Assembly: GCA_022059125.1 (NCBI GenBank)
Contig: JAEUWY010000015.1
Span: 310,001 to 374,000, forward strand
From: Corynespora cassiicola
Lineage: Eukaryota > Ascomycota > Dothideomycetes > Pleosporales > Corynesporascaceae
Reading direction: 5' to 3'
Length of the DNA: 64,000 nucleotides
In this document: positions 46,701 to 60,365 of the stretch, piece by piece
Numbering within the stretch: the first letter of the stretch is position 1
How the letters are laid out: each line of letters begins with the position of its first letter
The notes under the pieces: model-generated
Told to the model about the DNA's origin: nothing
Databases searched by the model: none
The model's input: the letters and a program-made list of their open reading frames with translations, nothing else
Program-made: the position numbers and the translations under genes

Positions 46701-49248
46701 TCGGCCAGGCGGGAGGTTCGGTTCAATGGTCGAGACTGACGTCGGTCGTGGGCCGGTGTGGATCCGGGAAGTTATCTGGCCCAGGGCCTAGTAGGGAAGG
46801 GCTGCTGCAGGGTTGATTCGGTGGCGGAGGTGAACGTGAGCATGGAGCAAGGCGAGAACTGAGGGCACGAGTGGGTTCTCCATGACCGGTGAGTTCGTGA
46901 CGACGTTTCTTGTCTACTGACGGCGTGACACACCAGAAGCATGCTTCGATGCAGGCCGCCTCCCTCGTCTGGGTCTAGTTTCGCTGGCCATGGGCGCGGC
47001 CGGCACTCGGATCTGCAGAGATCAGGGAGATCCTTAGATCTGTGAGGCCCGCAGAATTGCCGGCTGACGGGCAGAGAGGTTGTTCGAGATCAGATGCCGG
47101 ATTCGGACGCCGTCTAGAGGGTGCTGGGAGGGTGCTGGGAGGGCACTGGGGGTCGCTGGGGGGCCAGTTGCCCTTTTCGAAGTGCAAGGGCCATCGTCAT
47201 GGGGCTTGGCAGTCTCAACACCAAAGAGCCCCCCGCAGATCACATCCCGACCACGCCGCTACTCTCCCACCGTGCTCCCACCCTGCCCGCCGCGCATTCC
47301 ACGCCGCCTGCCTGCGACTGCTCCCACGCTCCTTCATTCGATGCACCCTGACTATCTCCATGGCAGGCTGCCTCGGTGCTAGCCGCCAGCCCGGCGCCCG
47401 GCGCCAGTGAGCGGGCCCCGCCTCGAGTCCGCTCGAGCAGGCTGGCCTGTCTGACTGGGCCCCCCAGTGGTAGCCGCTGCGGCTCCTTGTGCTGGCCGGA
47501 GCTGTAGAAGCCGTGGAATCCGTCATGGGCCGCGCGGGCGGCGGCCGGATTCTCTCTGCTCACTGCTCGCACCCTGCAAGTCCCCTATCTTCCGTCAGAA
47601 GGAACCAAAAAGCACATGGGTCTCGGCGTGCAACTACAAGCCATTCCGCCAAGCCGCAGATCACTGATCTGGAATCGGGCCTTTATCAGCACGGCACCAA
47701 ACATTCGAGCGGTTGAGGCTGTGCTGAGATAACGAAGCCTCAGCACCTCGCAAGCGTCCGTCCCAGCTCCTGGGCTGCTGGTGGGTTGGTTGCGACGCAT
47801 GTCCCTTGGCGGAGCGCTTTTGCGACGCTTTGAGCAAACCGACCGCTGCTGTACCTAGGCGCGCCGCCTATCCTGGCACGTCGTTTCATTCAACCTTCGC
47901 TCATTGATCTTCCTCTTTCTAGCCGCTTTGATAGCTTCTGTTCGTCTCTGACCGCTTTGGCCGTCTCCAAAGCAAATCTGCCCTCTGTCCTGTATTTTCC
48001 GCTGCCACGCCTTGGTTTTTTCTTTATTTGCCCGTTGATAGTGCCATGGCTCTCAGCGGTTGTACGGTCCGTGGTCTGGCTGCATTCCGGACCCTGGACG
48101 TGCACGGCGACGCATTGATGAGCGCATGGATGGGGGAAAAAGCTAAGGCGGGAATGTAGGCGCTGCTTGGCTGGTGGAACCCCCAAGCAATGGTGGCCAC
48201 CCACCCTAGTCCAATCAGGGGTCCCAGGTTATACCACTCCCGCCGGCACGCGCCAAGTCCCCCCGGGTGAGCGTCCCGCTCCGCTATACAGCCTTTCTGG
48301 CGCCTTGCCTCTACAGCCTCCACGGTCCTCATGGCTGATGAACGGGCCTCATGTCAGTGAAACAGCCAAAAGCTGACAAGAAACAGCTTGCGTCCTATCA
48401 GACTACCCTGCGTCTTCACATGATCACACTTCTGACCAGAGGATTTCCATCGTTGTGTTTACTGGTCCTTCTCGTCTGCCGCCCATGGTCCAGATGCCTC
48501 CGTTGAAGTCTCCAGCGGTCCTATGGGCTGAATAAATCAGTGAGGTCATCGCAGGTAAAGCAAAGAGCAACCCGCGTCTAGAGGCGTGGGCATCGGGTTC
48601 CATTCAGGATACCGTGCCCCCCCCCCCCAGCGCTAAGGCAAGCCCGACGTTGTACTTTGCATTTCCAATCACCATCATTCCACATCGGGTCAGTGCAGAC
48701 TGCCCGACCTTGGGCTGCATGCGCCTTGGCAGCCACTGGCGGGCGTCCGAGCACAGGCAAACACCGCCCTGAGACTGGCGGAGTCGTGGGTTCCGCAATT
48801 CCCATGGAGCCCTCTTCTTGGCCTTTCTTGGGGTTGTTTCCTTGCGTTGCTTGTGTGCCTGCGGCTTCTAATCCACCATTACACAGCCGGTTTTACCACC
48901 ACGTCACCATGGCCCAAAGCTAGCCACCCACGGCCGGCACGGGGGGGGCAACGGAACGCGCGTGCTTGGTCGAAGTGGATCCCGTAAAGGGTCATCATCT
49001 ATCAATCAAAATCTTATCTGCTTACCCCAGACCCAAGAAAAAATCGTCGAGGCCGTTTACACGAGTACTTATACCTGGCACATCCCCCTTAGTCGTTGGC
49101 ATACCACCTTGTTTTGTTGAGCGCCCACATCAGCACGTCCCGTCCGTGTCCTTCACACGCATTCTCCAGACGATTTGGGCTTGCCTATCTACTCTTCTCC
49201 CTCCTTACACTTCGTGGTCCTGACCTTTCTCTTCCACCATCACACAAC
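43707..49248. other. Gene-poor region of about 5.5 kb
   Basis: A+T-rich up to about 44.4 kb, then GC-rich. Numerous open frames of 60-130 codons overlap on both strands and encode Arg/Pro/Ser/Cys-rich sequence without motifs, signal peptides or splice continuity. A C12 run lies at 48617-48628 and a G8 run near 48940. The last few hundred bases are the promoter of the MFS gene. No gene called. Confidence 0.5.
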
Positions 49249-51047
49249 ATGACCCGAACGTCGCGGCGTTCTATCGACGGTGACAGCCGAAAGGATCGAC
49301 CAGTTGACTTGCCCATGTCAAACACTACCACAGAGACTGCCTCCATGCGAGCCGTCTCGGTGACTTCCTCAGTATCTTCGCAGCCAGATGAGTACAACTG
49401 GCCCCGAAGTTGGCAAGCATACACTTGCTGGCTGGGTTGCTTCTTCCTGATGTTCAACTCATGGGGGCTTGTCAACGCATATGGAACCTTCGCTTCGTAC
49501 TATGTTGGCCACTCCCTCCGTGGGAACGATCAACTTCAACTGAACCTTATCGGTTCTACGCAATCGTTCCTCGTTCTCCTGTTCTCGGCGCCGGTTGGAC
49601 GCCTTCTCGACGCTGGCCACTTCCGCTATGTCATTGGTACCGGCGCTTTTCTTGTACCTTTTGGCATGTTCATGCTCTCAATCGCACATCCGACTGGTGT
49701 GGAGGCTGAAGGGAAGTATGTCAACATCTGGGTCACCCAAGGTTTTGTTGTTGGCCTGGGAATGGCCTGCTACTTTGTGTCGAGCTCTCAAGGTACAAAT
49801 CAACGCCACTACTATATAAAACCTACTTCTGACAAAGGATAGTTGCCGCTACTTGGTTCCCTAATCGCAAAGGCCTTGCAGTTGGGTTCGTTGCATGCGG
49901 TGCTAGTATCGCCGGTGTCGTGTATCCTACCATGACTCGCTATCTCATCGAAGCAATGGGTTTCAACGACGCGGTCCGTCTCGTCGCTACACTTGTCGCA
50001 TTGACTTCGATATTTTCCCTTATTTTTGCCGTGCCAAACCCTGCGCACGCACACCCTAGGCCTCAGAGCTACCGAGCAATGAGAACGTGGATCGATACCG
50101 AGGCGTTTGGTAACAAGTCTTTCTGCTGGTTTTCAGCCGCTGTTGCTTTTCTTTTCTTCGGCTTTTACCCCGTGTTCTTCAACCTTGAAGAGGTATGTGC
50201 ACAGATTTATGTTTCAGAAGCACAGGCTAAACCAGCGTAGTGGGCCGCGGTTTCTGGGTATGGTACCCGCGACGGATCGAGCATGCCTATCAAGGTTGTA
50301 GGCTACAATAGCAAACCTCTCCAAACTTTCTGGCTCCTCACCATCATGAATGGCGCTTCCACCGTCGGGCGCCTCACAATGGCCGCCTTTTCCGACAAGA
50401 CTGGTCCTCTCAACATGCACATCGCTTCACAGATTATCTCGTCCCTGCTCGTCCTCATCCTTTGGACGCTGGCTGGATCCACGACGGCTGCCATCGCTTT
50501 TTGCGTCTTCTTTGGAGCCTTCTCTGGTGCAGTCATTGGTCTTCCCCCTGCTTCCGTCGCAAACATCCTAAACTGCACCTACAACACCCCTTCCACGAAG
50601 GTGATTGGCCACTCCAAACTTGGGCAATGGACGGGCATGATGTACAGCATTGCCGCCATTCCAGCTCTCATCGGACCTGTCGTAGCAGGCCATCTGGTCA
50701 CTGAGTACGCAAACTACATCACTGTCCAAATGTGGGCCGGTATAAACCTCATGATTTCAGCAGCGTGCATGCTTGTAGCCAGGTGGTACCTTCCATGTGT
50801 CGATGGCGAGCGTGTCGGTACCAAGATCGGGCGCATGCTTGGCAAGCACACCGACAGCATGACTGAGAAGGGCAAAGATCGCAGCGGCAATGACTCGGAC
50901 ACGGACGTGGAGTACAACAACGGCATTTCACGGGCTACTACTCGCGTGCCAAGTGCCATGGTCTCACGGCAACCTTCGGACGAGAAAGTCGATAAGCTGC
51001 CTGCGCCAACAAGGGGCGGGGCCTATGGCTCAGAGCTAAATGTCTAG
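49249..51047 (+). CDS. MFS transporter, monocarboxylate-transporter-like, 566 aa
   Basis: Three exons, 49249-49792, 49843-50192 and 50241-51047; introns of 50 and 48 nt, phases 1 and 0. The start is the ATG in ACACAACATGACC; longer upstream frames have no better start. A Ser/Thr-rich cytosolic head (about 60 residues) is followed by 12 predicted helices in two halves. The first half opens with WQAYTCWLGCFFLMFNSWG and the NAYGTF motif typical of the fungal monocarboxylate (MCT) group. A short central loop (about VPNPAHAHPRPQSYRAM) and a charged C-terminal tail complete it. Plasma-membrane transport of a small organic acid or related solute is the family expectation. It stands alone between two long gene-free stretches. 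Confidence 0.9.
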
Positions 51048-54000
51048 CCTTGTCACTTGACTCACTCATTTTTTGTTTGAATATACCAAAGGACATCGTT
51101 TCCGCATGGTGTTGGCGGAGTGTTTCTGGGCTAGGCTTGATGGCATACATCGCCTTTTGGATTTGATGTTTCACGGCCGCGGTTTCTTCATATCCGTTTC
51201 GATTCCCTTCTTCCCTATTTCCCTCTATTGGTAGTTTCCTCCTTTTTTGCTTCTGCCTTTCTTTTTCTTTTTTTTCTGTTGTATCTGGTCAGCGGCCTTT
51301 ATGTTGGGAATGGGCAGGCGGGTGGCTACGGGTGCAATAGAGAACAAAAAGGCCGGGCTTAGACACGACACGACATGTACTAGACGCATGGCGCTCCCAA
51401 ACGGGTCGAGCGTCCATCTACGTACACACGATTTACGAATTCTAGAAAAACATTCCATTATCCCTCCAAAGCAAAACCTGCGATTGCATTTCATTGGTGA
51501 GAAGTACGGGTTGTATGTCCGAAGAGGAGCTACAGTGCAGTCTTGATGCCCGATCGATTGATCGACTGCGTGCCACAGCATCTGCCCGGAGGGGCATTGC
51601 GCGTGCATGGAGGACCCGCCGTCATACCTGCTTCACAGCCGTGTTATTTTCTCCACATGCTCTTGTATGTGGGTTGTACTATGGCACTCGCCGTTTCGAA
51701 GGGTGGAGGGGTATAGCACGGCAGATATAGAATGTCGTCCATCTCATCTCGAAATTCTCATGCAATCTATACAGGCAGATCTATTGCATGGCACCAACAT
51801 GTATCTGGGGAGGCAGGGGGTCACGCACATGGGTATATGCCTGTCCTATGGACATGGACGTGTTCCCTCCCTCTACCAAGCAACTCATGTCTAGGCAATG
51901 ATGCACAGATGAGCAAGCCGCCGCAAAGAGCGCCTGTCCAGTACGAGGAGCGCCGATTATGGAGCCATGTCTGGATGTAATGCTGCGCTGGTTCTATCGA
52001 TGCCAGGACGCGCACAACATACCTACACGCTGGGTATGCACGCACATTTTCCTTTTGCCTTCTGGCCGGCGGGTTGGCGGCAGGCTTTGCTTGTTCACAA
52101 TCGATACAGCCGTGTCCGCCTCTTCACCTGCTCAAATGCCCTCCCCCCCGCCCAGCATAGTAACCCAACCCAGCGCAACGCAACGCGCACGCAATTCCAA
52201 AAGGGCTTCTTGTCTGGCTGACCTCGTTGCCTCGCCGCCTCGCCACTCCCAACCTTCCACGTACCCTGGTGACGCAGTCGCCCCGGCCGCCATCCCGTCG
52301 CGGCGCTGCTGGGGTCACCAAATCAAGACGCCTTGCCCATCCCGAAGCTTCCTTGCGCCTGGGCGCTGCTGCGCTTGGCGGAGCGCGGCTGTGCTCGTGG
52401 TGTTTCGTGTGAGGCTAGGGTGCAGGTAGCTTCCCTTGTCTAGACTGGCAGCGGACCAGGCATGGTGCGGGACCAAGCTAAACGGGCGGGACTCCTGAGG
52501 CCATGAATCGGAAATCTTGGACTAACTCCGACGTGGGCAAGGGACGTGGCGGCGGAGAGAGTTGGGATGGCGCGTAACAAGGGGGAAGCAAAAGGCTGGT
52601 ACGCTTGTTCTCCAGCTCTGGGAGGAAAGTGTACCAGGTGTGGGTGATATGGGTACCTACGTGCAAGGAAAACGGCCAACGACCCAAAACCAAGCCCCAT
52701 GCGAACCGATCCCCCATCGTGCGCCGCAGAATTTGTGCGAACATGGAAACAAGGGAGAAGCGGCCCATCATCCGTCTTGGGGCTTGGGCAGTTGTGTCGA
52801 TCATTCTGCAGCCTCAGTCAGTCACGCAGCGCTGCTATCCTCCATGCCGGACCCGGCCCTTGTCCGCACACATGCACAACTCGAATTGCCTTCTCTCCCT
52901 TCGGGGTATACACCTCCCCCCCCCCCGCTTCCGGGCCTTCTTCGTCCGCGGGCTAGAATGTGCAATATCCATGTGAGCAATTGGCTTTCATTGCGTGTGG
53001 TGCTTAAGCCACGAGACGATGTGCAAAGGAAGGGCAATCTTTCCATCCCAGTGACATGCCACACTGACGATCGCGGCAATAGATTAGGGTCCGAAACGGC
53101 AATCCGACCATAGCCATCATTAGTCTACACGGTTACGTTTTGAGCCTACGGAGCGACTCCGGGGGTGGGCAGCGTGGGCAGCGTGGGTTCACGTTGGGGC
53201 CGACGGGTATCAGCAAAATCGCCGCCATAAAGATTTCAGGTCCACGATGCAATGCCTGACGATAGTCCAGAGGCCGCATTCCCTGCCCCAGGCCTCATCC
53301 ATGGTCAACCATCCGTTCTCCCCACACACACCCCGCATCATTGTCGTCAGAGCCCTTTTGCTCACTTCGCAGGCTAACCGCTGCTGCTACTGTACCTGTC
53401 AGCGCATTGCCTCCACAACCCAGACGACAGCCTTGTCTCAACAAAATGGTTAAACAGTGCATTGCCGTTGCGAAACTCCGGGGCCGAATCGCGGGGGATC
53501 TATGCTCCAGAATCTCCATTCTGCCCGAAGCATTCCACACCGTCGGTATCCCCCAACAAGGCCATGATATGCTACAATCGCGCCCCCGTCGGTCGTTCTC
53601 TGGCCAAGATCGGGAGCATGCGCGAATTTGGAATAAGCGGTCGAGGAAGCTAAGCCGGCAAAGACGAGTCTTGCGGGTGTTGGCTACCCGGCTAGTCTGC
53701 GTAGGCCATGTGGTGATTTTTACTTGGGCGGCTTGCTTTCTAGCGAAGTCTTCTGGGGTCCAGCATTCTTCCATGGATGCACCACTGGCTGCGGCGCAGA
53801 TACGAAGAGGCTCAAGAGTAGAGGGGGTCGGGCTAGATAGCCTAGTGTACGGCAAGGGCATGCTCCCGGCCGTTCCCCACGACGCGGCAGTAGGCCATGA
53901 CGACGGTGGCGGCATGGCGTTTGAGCAAGAAAAGGCGCGCACTTTAGGCCAGTACGCTCGGAAAAATCGCTACCAGCGATAATGGCCTTGATGCGCGTTT

Positions 54001-56754
54001 GTGCTTGTGCGCGCGTGTCCAAAATAAACGGGCATGCAGCATATGTGTCTGCGTGTGACTGAGTTCTTGATATCGGAAAGTGCGCGCATTATCATGCACC
54101 TGGAAATGGGTAAAGGGCTGTGGTAATACCAGCGAAATTATAGACTGTGACGGAGCTTTCTGGCGTGAGTTGCACTCTATAGTTTGTTTGGTGATGCATG
54201 GGGCGTAGCGCAGTATTTGGAAAATTTCTGCTGGAAGTGGCATTTAACCGTCGCCTATCTGCGTGGGGATCTCGAAGGATTCACTGATCCGCAGCTAGGC
54301 ATAATCTGAGTCGGAATTGTGGCCTGATTTTACCGTCAATATGGCGCACGAAACGGGAGCTTATTAGATGCTCATGTTTCGAAACAAGAAATGTGCTTAT
54401 ACCTCTTGTGCCTCCTAGATCAATAAGTGGCTGGACATTAGAATCTCTACCGGTACATTATTATGATGACTCTCAGGCTTTGAATTGCATAGGGAAACCA
54501 TTGTCGCACCGCATATGCTGCCAGAGGTTGGAGGGTGCACCGATCAACGGCAATTGCTCTGGCGCATGGGATCTGGGGAAAACGGCAGGCCGGTAAAGTG
54601 GAGTGACAATTCCGAGTGTCTGAATGAGCAGCCCTGGTGCTGGGCACGATGCCATGTGTTCTGTAAGAACCACTGTAGGATGGCTGGTATTTGCATTGGA
54701 TTCGTTGGGGTTATGACCCCTATGATTTACTCGACATGTAACCATCGTATTTGCGACCCATGCTTTACCTCTCGCCAACTACACTAGAAGTTGATCGCGG
54801 AGAACTCACGCCGTAGCAGATGGGTGTTCCAACCCTCTGTTCACCTGACAATCCCTTGATCACCTGCCAGGTGTGGCGTGAAGATGCATTTTGGTTCAGT
54901 GATGCAAAGTCCGTGCATCTTCCTACCACTGTTGAGCTTGGACACAAATATTTGAGTGTTGCAAATGACTTGCTGCATTGAACTAACTGGTGGTGTACCA
55001 GTATCGATCCATGCATTCCACGAGTTGCAACATACCAAGCCGGAAATTGGGGATTCTGTCATTCTGGAACAAGCAGAAGCCAAACGAGCGGCTTACAGCG
55101 GGTATGCGTAAGTATAATCACGAGCCCTGCTCGTTGTACGTACTTTCGATGTAGTCTTGCGGCGTGCCGGACGTACCGAAACAATCTCGGCAATGCCATG
55201 TTACCTGATTGTTTGAAGCTGAGAGATAGGCCGAGCGGTTGGACTAGAATTTTGCGGCTGGAGGAATCTTAAGCATCGCGTGCACCGCACGAATTCTCAT
55301 CTCGCTGCGACACCAGTACGCTGGTTATGATGCTGGGCAGAAGACGTCTACACTGCACTCGTGTTGGCCCATTTGTGGGGCCAGGATCGCCGATGGACAG
55401 TCAGCCGCGGAGGCTGAGCATGCATCGAAAAGGCGCAAATCGCATATACCCATGTTAGTGGGGTGGGGGAACAAGTGCCGTGGAGTTGACGGTCTCGCCC
55501 AGACACCAAGAGTCAAGGTGGTATCCATGTGCACATCACAATTTCTTGTGTCTCTTGAATCTCGCGTCGAGGCTTGATGTCGGGCTACATTCAGCCGACT
55601 AGTACGAGTCGCCATACGTATCGGTAATGATGGCCTATATACGGTGAATGACTCTTCGTGCACTTTGCCCCTATCCTGAATCGCGTTGGGCGAAAAAAGC
55701 AAGCGGCCAAGTATATGGCATTAGCAATTGCGGTTCGCAAGATAGGGGAGCATCATCCCCAATCGAACCTTGTGCCCATCCCCGAGGGACGTTTTGGGAA
55801 GTGATGTGAGATAAAGACTCGGCGGAGCCGGGACAAGCCAAATAGACTCCTGTTAATCTCTTGGGGGTGGTGTGTGGCTGGCTCCATGCAGCGGGAGCCA
55901 AGACTAGGGCGGAGTCCGCTGGTCTTGCCGCGCACATCGTCTTGAAAGGTGTGTGCGCGGGGGGGGGTCCTCTTCGCGGCAGGTGGCGTAAAACTTTTGC
56001 AAAATCTCTAAGATAGGGCTGTGTACCGCACGGCATGACCGCCAAACGCAACTCGTGCGACTCAAATTGGTCGTTGGTCACGGGAAAGAAGTCCAGCTTG
56101 CTGGGCATTCCTTGGCGTTTCCTCCCGAAGACGGCTCGCGTCTACGACATTAGTCCTCTACCACCAGCACCGCAATATTTTAGGTCGAGGCTATCGTTTT
56201 GTGACACCATCTCGCCAGTCGTATCTTGAACTCAAATTGAGGAGGAGGAGGAGGAGGAGGAGGAGGAAGCTCCGTCTTGGGGGTTGGACACTTGTGGCGA
56301 AGTCGAAATGTCGGCGTACCGACGCAGTGGAACATAGCCAAGTAAATGCTACCGATGCGCAAGTTCCAAGACGTGAAAGGGCGGCATGTTTCATTACTGG
56401 ATATTATATGCAGCAGAGAGTAGGACGGAAAGAGAAAGCAGGACGTCGTCCTGGTGAGATTCAAATTGATGACGCAGATAGATGCGGGAGATGGATGATG
56501 GGGGAAACGAAAACTGCAGAGAGGACGAAAACACTTCCCACGCCCAGAAACGCCGCCCATGCATATGCGTGTATAGGGAGAAGCTGCTGATGCTTCATCA
56601 ATGAAATGATTAGAAGAAAGACATGTGGTCACCAACCGGAACTCCCCGCTGACCGGCATAGAATCGAGAAGGTAGCAACGCAAGACAAACGGCAGATGGA
56701 CACACGGGGATCTGGACGAAGGGTAAACCTCGATACCCCGCTGATTGCTCCCGG
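51048..56754. other. Gene-poor GC-rich region of about 5.7 kb
   Basis: Overlapping open frames on both strands (for example around 52.5-53.1 and 53.3-53.9 kb) have no recognisable domain, signal peptide or splice continuity. Contains a C11 run at 52916-52926, a G9 run at 55959-55967 and a (GAG)n array. No RNA gene recognised. Confidence 0.5.
56239..56268. repeat. Trinucleotide microsatellite (GAG)n
   Basis: About ten uninterrupted GAG/AGG units, about 490 bp downstream of the stop codon of the minus-strand Ldb17 gene. Confidence 0.9.
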
Positions 56755-58407
56755 CTACTGTACCATCTCCTTTCTCCTACTAGGCGTCTGCACTCCGGGT
56801 TTCTCCGTGTGAGCTGCCACGGCCAAGACGCTTGTCGAGCTCTCCCCCCCTCCGTTGACGCTCATTCCAAGCATGCGCCGCGCAAGCTCCTTCTGGCCTT
56901 CACCCGCCGCGTTCTCGACCGGAGATGTCGTAGTACTCGTCCGACCGTTGGCCTCTTGGGCGTCGTTCGGCTCAGGCTCCCGCGGCTGTAGCCACTGGAC
57001 GGCTGTGCAACGTTTGACAAGCCGCTGTGTGGTTTCGTCGACTGGCGCAAAGTGGGTACCACTGGACACGAGGAGATTGAGGAGACGCAATATGTCGTCG
57101 CGTTTATAGTGCGGCGGCCTGCTTATCTGACTGTTTGTCAAGATGGGCTCCAGGACACGTAGGTAGGTATGCCGCAATGCGTTGGCACGGGAGTCGTCGT
57201 AGGGTAAGTCAATAAGATTGCGTAAAATGACATCGACAAGGACGTGCAAGTCGTTTGTGTAAAAGTACTCGGCCGTCTGAGGGTTCCTAAACACCAGGTA
57301 GAGGGCCTTGAGGATCAAGAGCTGGAGTGAAGTTTCATCTTCACGGTTGAGGATGAGTATCAGGTTGCACCCAAAAGTCTTGTAAGTCATTCCATGAGTC
57401 GAGAGGGCTTTGATGACGCGGTTCGTTACTCCAGGGCGGCCATCGTGGAAGTGCGTCGACGACGCCACCAGATATTGCTCGTTCAAGACCAGCTGCTGGC
57501 CGTCAGGATAAGGGCACGCAGGTCAGGATCAGACGTACCAGAACGCGAATCACGGGGTAGTGGTAGGGGTCGTCGGCGTCGTCAGATACGCCCTCAATGA
57601 GCTCGAGGAGATAGAGAACAAAGGCGTCGTCGACGGCGGCTAGGGTGCGGGTCAGCAAATTTCCATACACACGAACAGTAGCTTACGGCGGCAGCATATA
57701 TGGACATACTCAGGTCTTCCCAGCTCAGGCGCAGGATGCGCGAGGACTCATACATGAGCTCCAAGAGAATCTGATGCAGGCGGGTCTCGTCCTGCACGGC
57801 GGGGGACCTGATGAGCTCGACCAGGCGGGGGAAGACGCCCTCGGACTGCATCATCTCGAAGGTGACTTCATTGTTGTTGTTGCGGCCGTCGAACAGCAGG
57901 AAGGCGGCGATGATATGGAGGGTGGGATTGTCGTCTTCCTGAGGCCTAGTCAGCCTTGCCCCGCTCGGAACGCCCAACTGCTGGAGGGGCAGGCATGTAC
58001 CTGCAGAAGGCAATATATGATCTGGCGCCGCACGTATTCCGAGTGGGAGCGGAATAGGTGGCCCTGCAGCAGGCGGTGCAGGCACTTTGCGATGCTGTAG
58101 TCGGTCTGGAGGTATTCAGCTGGGGGCGGTCAGCCAGAGTCAATGGCGGGCTGCGGGGCGGGAGGCGCACACTTGTAGCTCGTGGTGACGTTGAGATAGG
58201 AGCGGAGGGCGTTGTCAATCAGCTCGTGCTCCTGGCAGCGGGTAGACACAATGTCGTCGACTTCTGACTGACGCGTTAGCTGCTGTGTCCGCCGTGCGTG
58301 CGATACAAGGTGGCCGGTGGCCGGTGGCCGGTGGCCATGGGCGCGGCACACTCACCGTCCCAGAACTGCTGCTCGTTCTCGAGGTTGTATGATACCTCAA
58401 ACTCCAT
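56755..58407 (-). CDS. SPIN90/Ldb17 family actin-assembly and endocytosis protein, 443 aa
   Basis: Six exons on the minus strand: 58407-58356, 58263-58171, 58119-58001, 57938-57710, 57639-57539 and 57492-56755. The five introns (46-92 nt) are GT-AG and frame-preserving. The protein starts [17 protein letters not shown] and consists of helical, Leu-rich segments typical of the SPIN90/Ldb17 leucine-rich domain: [61 protein letters not shown] and [14 protein letters not shown] Ser/Thr/Gly-rich tail follows. In fission yeast the relative Dip1 activates Arp2/3 without a pre-existing filament, seeding endocytic actin patches; the same cytosolic role is expected here. The length suits fungal members. 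The exon 2/3 junction (donor GTGCGC) is the least standard splice. Confidence 0.9.
58309..58337. repeat. 7-bp tandem repeat GGTGGCC inside Ldb17 intron 1
   Basis: Four copies of GGTGGCC, which explain why this intron is 92 nt while the others are 46-70. Confidence 0.85.
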
Positions 58408-60242
58408 GGTGCGGTCGCCGGTCGGCCGCCAGATTCATTGTCCCCAACGCGCGGCGGGAAGCGTCGTGCTGGGTTCCGAAGAAGCAATTCTATCGTGGCG
58501 GTGGTGTCGTGTTCGGAACAGCCCTGCCACGGAATTCTCTCGGCATCGCAAGCGCGTCGTGCGTCATGTCATGCCCAGCCTTCGCCCGCTTGCTGTTGCT
58601 TCACGACCCCCAGCGCCGACACGGCCTGCTTTTCCTTTGGCTGGTTGCGCCCTGCCTTCACCCGCGAGGCCGAGACTGGAGTCGTCGTTCGCTCACCGTT
58701 TGGTCTGCCGCCTAGCTGTCGTCTCACGGCAATGTCAGCCCCGCGGCACCGCCCCACCCCCGAGGATACGCCGAGCCGTTACGGGCAGCTCAACAGTGAC
58801 AGAGATACAAGCTTGCTTCCAGTTCACGGAGAAGTACTCTACACAGCCTCCAAAGGCATATCAATGTCTCCTACATCATGGCCTATCTTGATGATGTCTA
58901 TACCGAGGAGAAGATTCCTGCTGGGAAGATTTTGTTAGATCATTGAGTTAAACCAATTCACTTGACGTCTCGAGCATTCTCAGATCGGTTCGAAATCACA
59001 TGTATCTGCTAAGAAGCCGCACCATAGCTCAAATGTTCTCCATTGAGGTTACATATTGTCTGCGGGAGACACCATTTCACAACACTCGTCGACTCTGTCA
59101 TCCTATGGCTCTTTTCAATACATTCTACATATCAGCCCAATAACTAGGCTACAGCAAAAGAGCCACGATCCACCGAGAAAGTTATCTCTGAAGGAATAAA
59201 CATCTACATATACTCTTTTGAGGAAAAGAAAATCTTGCTGATCCTAAATGACGAAGCTAATCGGCTTATAAGCTAGACTTACTATGGTCTTCTAGATCAG
59301 TCTGGCTTGGAATAGAGGCTAGATAATCCGACGGTAATTCCATTGAACAGAGAGTGAAGCTAGAAACCTTCACTAAAGATGCTGCAACATGTCGCGGAGT
59401 TATCCTCACTCTAATAATACCTTCGTGCCGCAACAAGTGCCACATGAAAGCCAAGCAGTTGCAGAATGTAAGTATAAGAAATCGTGCCGACCCCTTATAG
59501 GTTTACTAGTCCAACGCTTCACCACAAGACATTACTCATATTCTTTCAAAAGCCTCTCATTCTCTGGTTAAAAGCCAAAACAAAGGTTGATGTGAGTTGA
59601 GTCGTGCTTCCTTGATTAATATCACCACATCCATTTCAGATAATTGTTTGGTGTACTGAAACGATTACTGATTCTGAAATTAAGGCATATTCTATAAATC
59701 CTAGGATTCTAGGAACCTCAAGACGACTCGTGATATCTTACTTGGAGGAGATGTGTTCTGTCGCTCTGACTGCTCATTATTCAGTTGACTAAAAACTTGG
59801 CAACTCCACCATCGGGTCCAAATGGTCCCACATCCACGTATTACCAACAATGATAGCATAATGGCTGCAGTTGGCTGACCAAATGTTAAACCAGCTTAGC
59901 CAATGCAGCAGATACTACGTAGTCTTATTGGGGGGATTGCTGCATTGACAGCTGGAATACCTGCAGCAGCCGAATCGAGCCCGTGCTTAACACACAGCAC
60001 TCGTTATGGTAGCTTCCCTGATCTTTTACGGAAACACCATGTTAGTGAGACGTGAAGAAGCCACACCGGGTGGCAATCGTTGCCGCAACATTCCTGGTTT
60101 TGTACAAAATAACTATTTTAGTGGGGTGTTCGAAAACCATCTCCATTCGGCCGAGTTGCTCAGCGCCGGCAAATGACTTCACGCGATGCTGCGGATTGTA
60201 CTCGGGGACGACAGAGCGCGAAAGGCCGAATGTTTTCAGGAG
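58408..60242. other. Intergenic; composition switch and possible transposon relic
   Basis: GC-rich to about 58.8 kb, then sharply A+T-rich. Between about 58.85 and 59.47 kb, protein-like stretches separated by stops can be read on the plus strand (for example AYLDDVYTEEKIPAGKILL and INIYIYSFEEKKILLILN). A minus-strand frame at 59454-59266 overlaps them. This is compatible with a degraded mobile element, but no reverse transcriptase, integrase or terminal repeat could be identified. Confidence 0.35.
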
Positions 60243-60250
60243 TATAAATA
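60243..60250 (+). promoter_or_regulatory. TATA box of the SDR gene
   Basis: TATAAATA lies 116 bp before the ATG at 60366. An ATG at 60255 would open a 15-codon uORF if transcription began this early. Confidence 0.5.
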
Positions 60251-60365
60251 TCGCATGGATTTATCTTTGTGTCAAGGACAATTGCAGTCCAGCTTCAAAT
60301 AATATTTACATTCACACAATCATCCGGTTCGACTTCCATTTCTGTAGCCACCCCTGATCGTCATC

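Noticed and set aside
53295..53942. 215-codon open frame (minus) with a 213-codon frame opposite
   Set aside because: Both strands are open over the same DNA, neither product shows a domain, and Cys/Trp/Arg-rich composition is typical of shadow frames.
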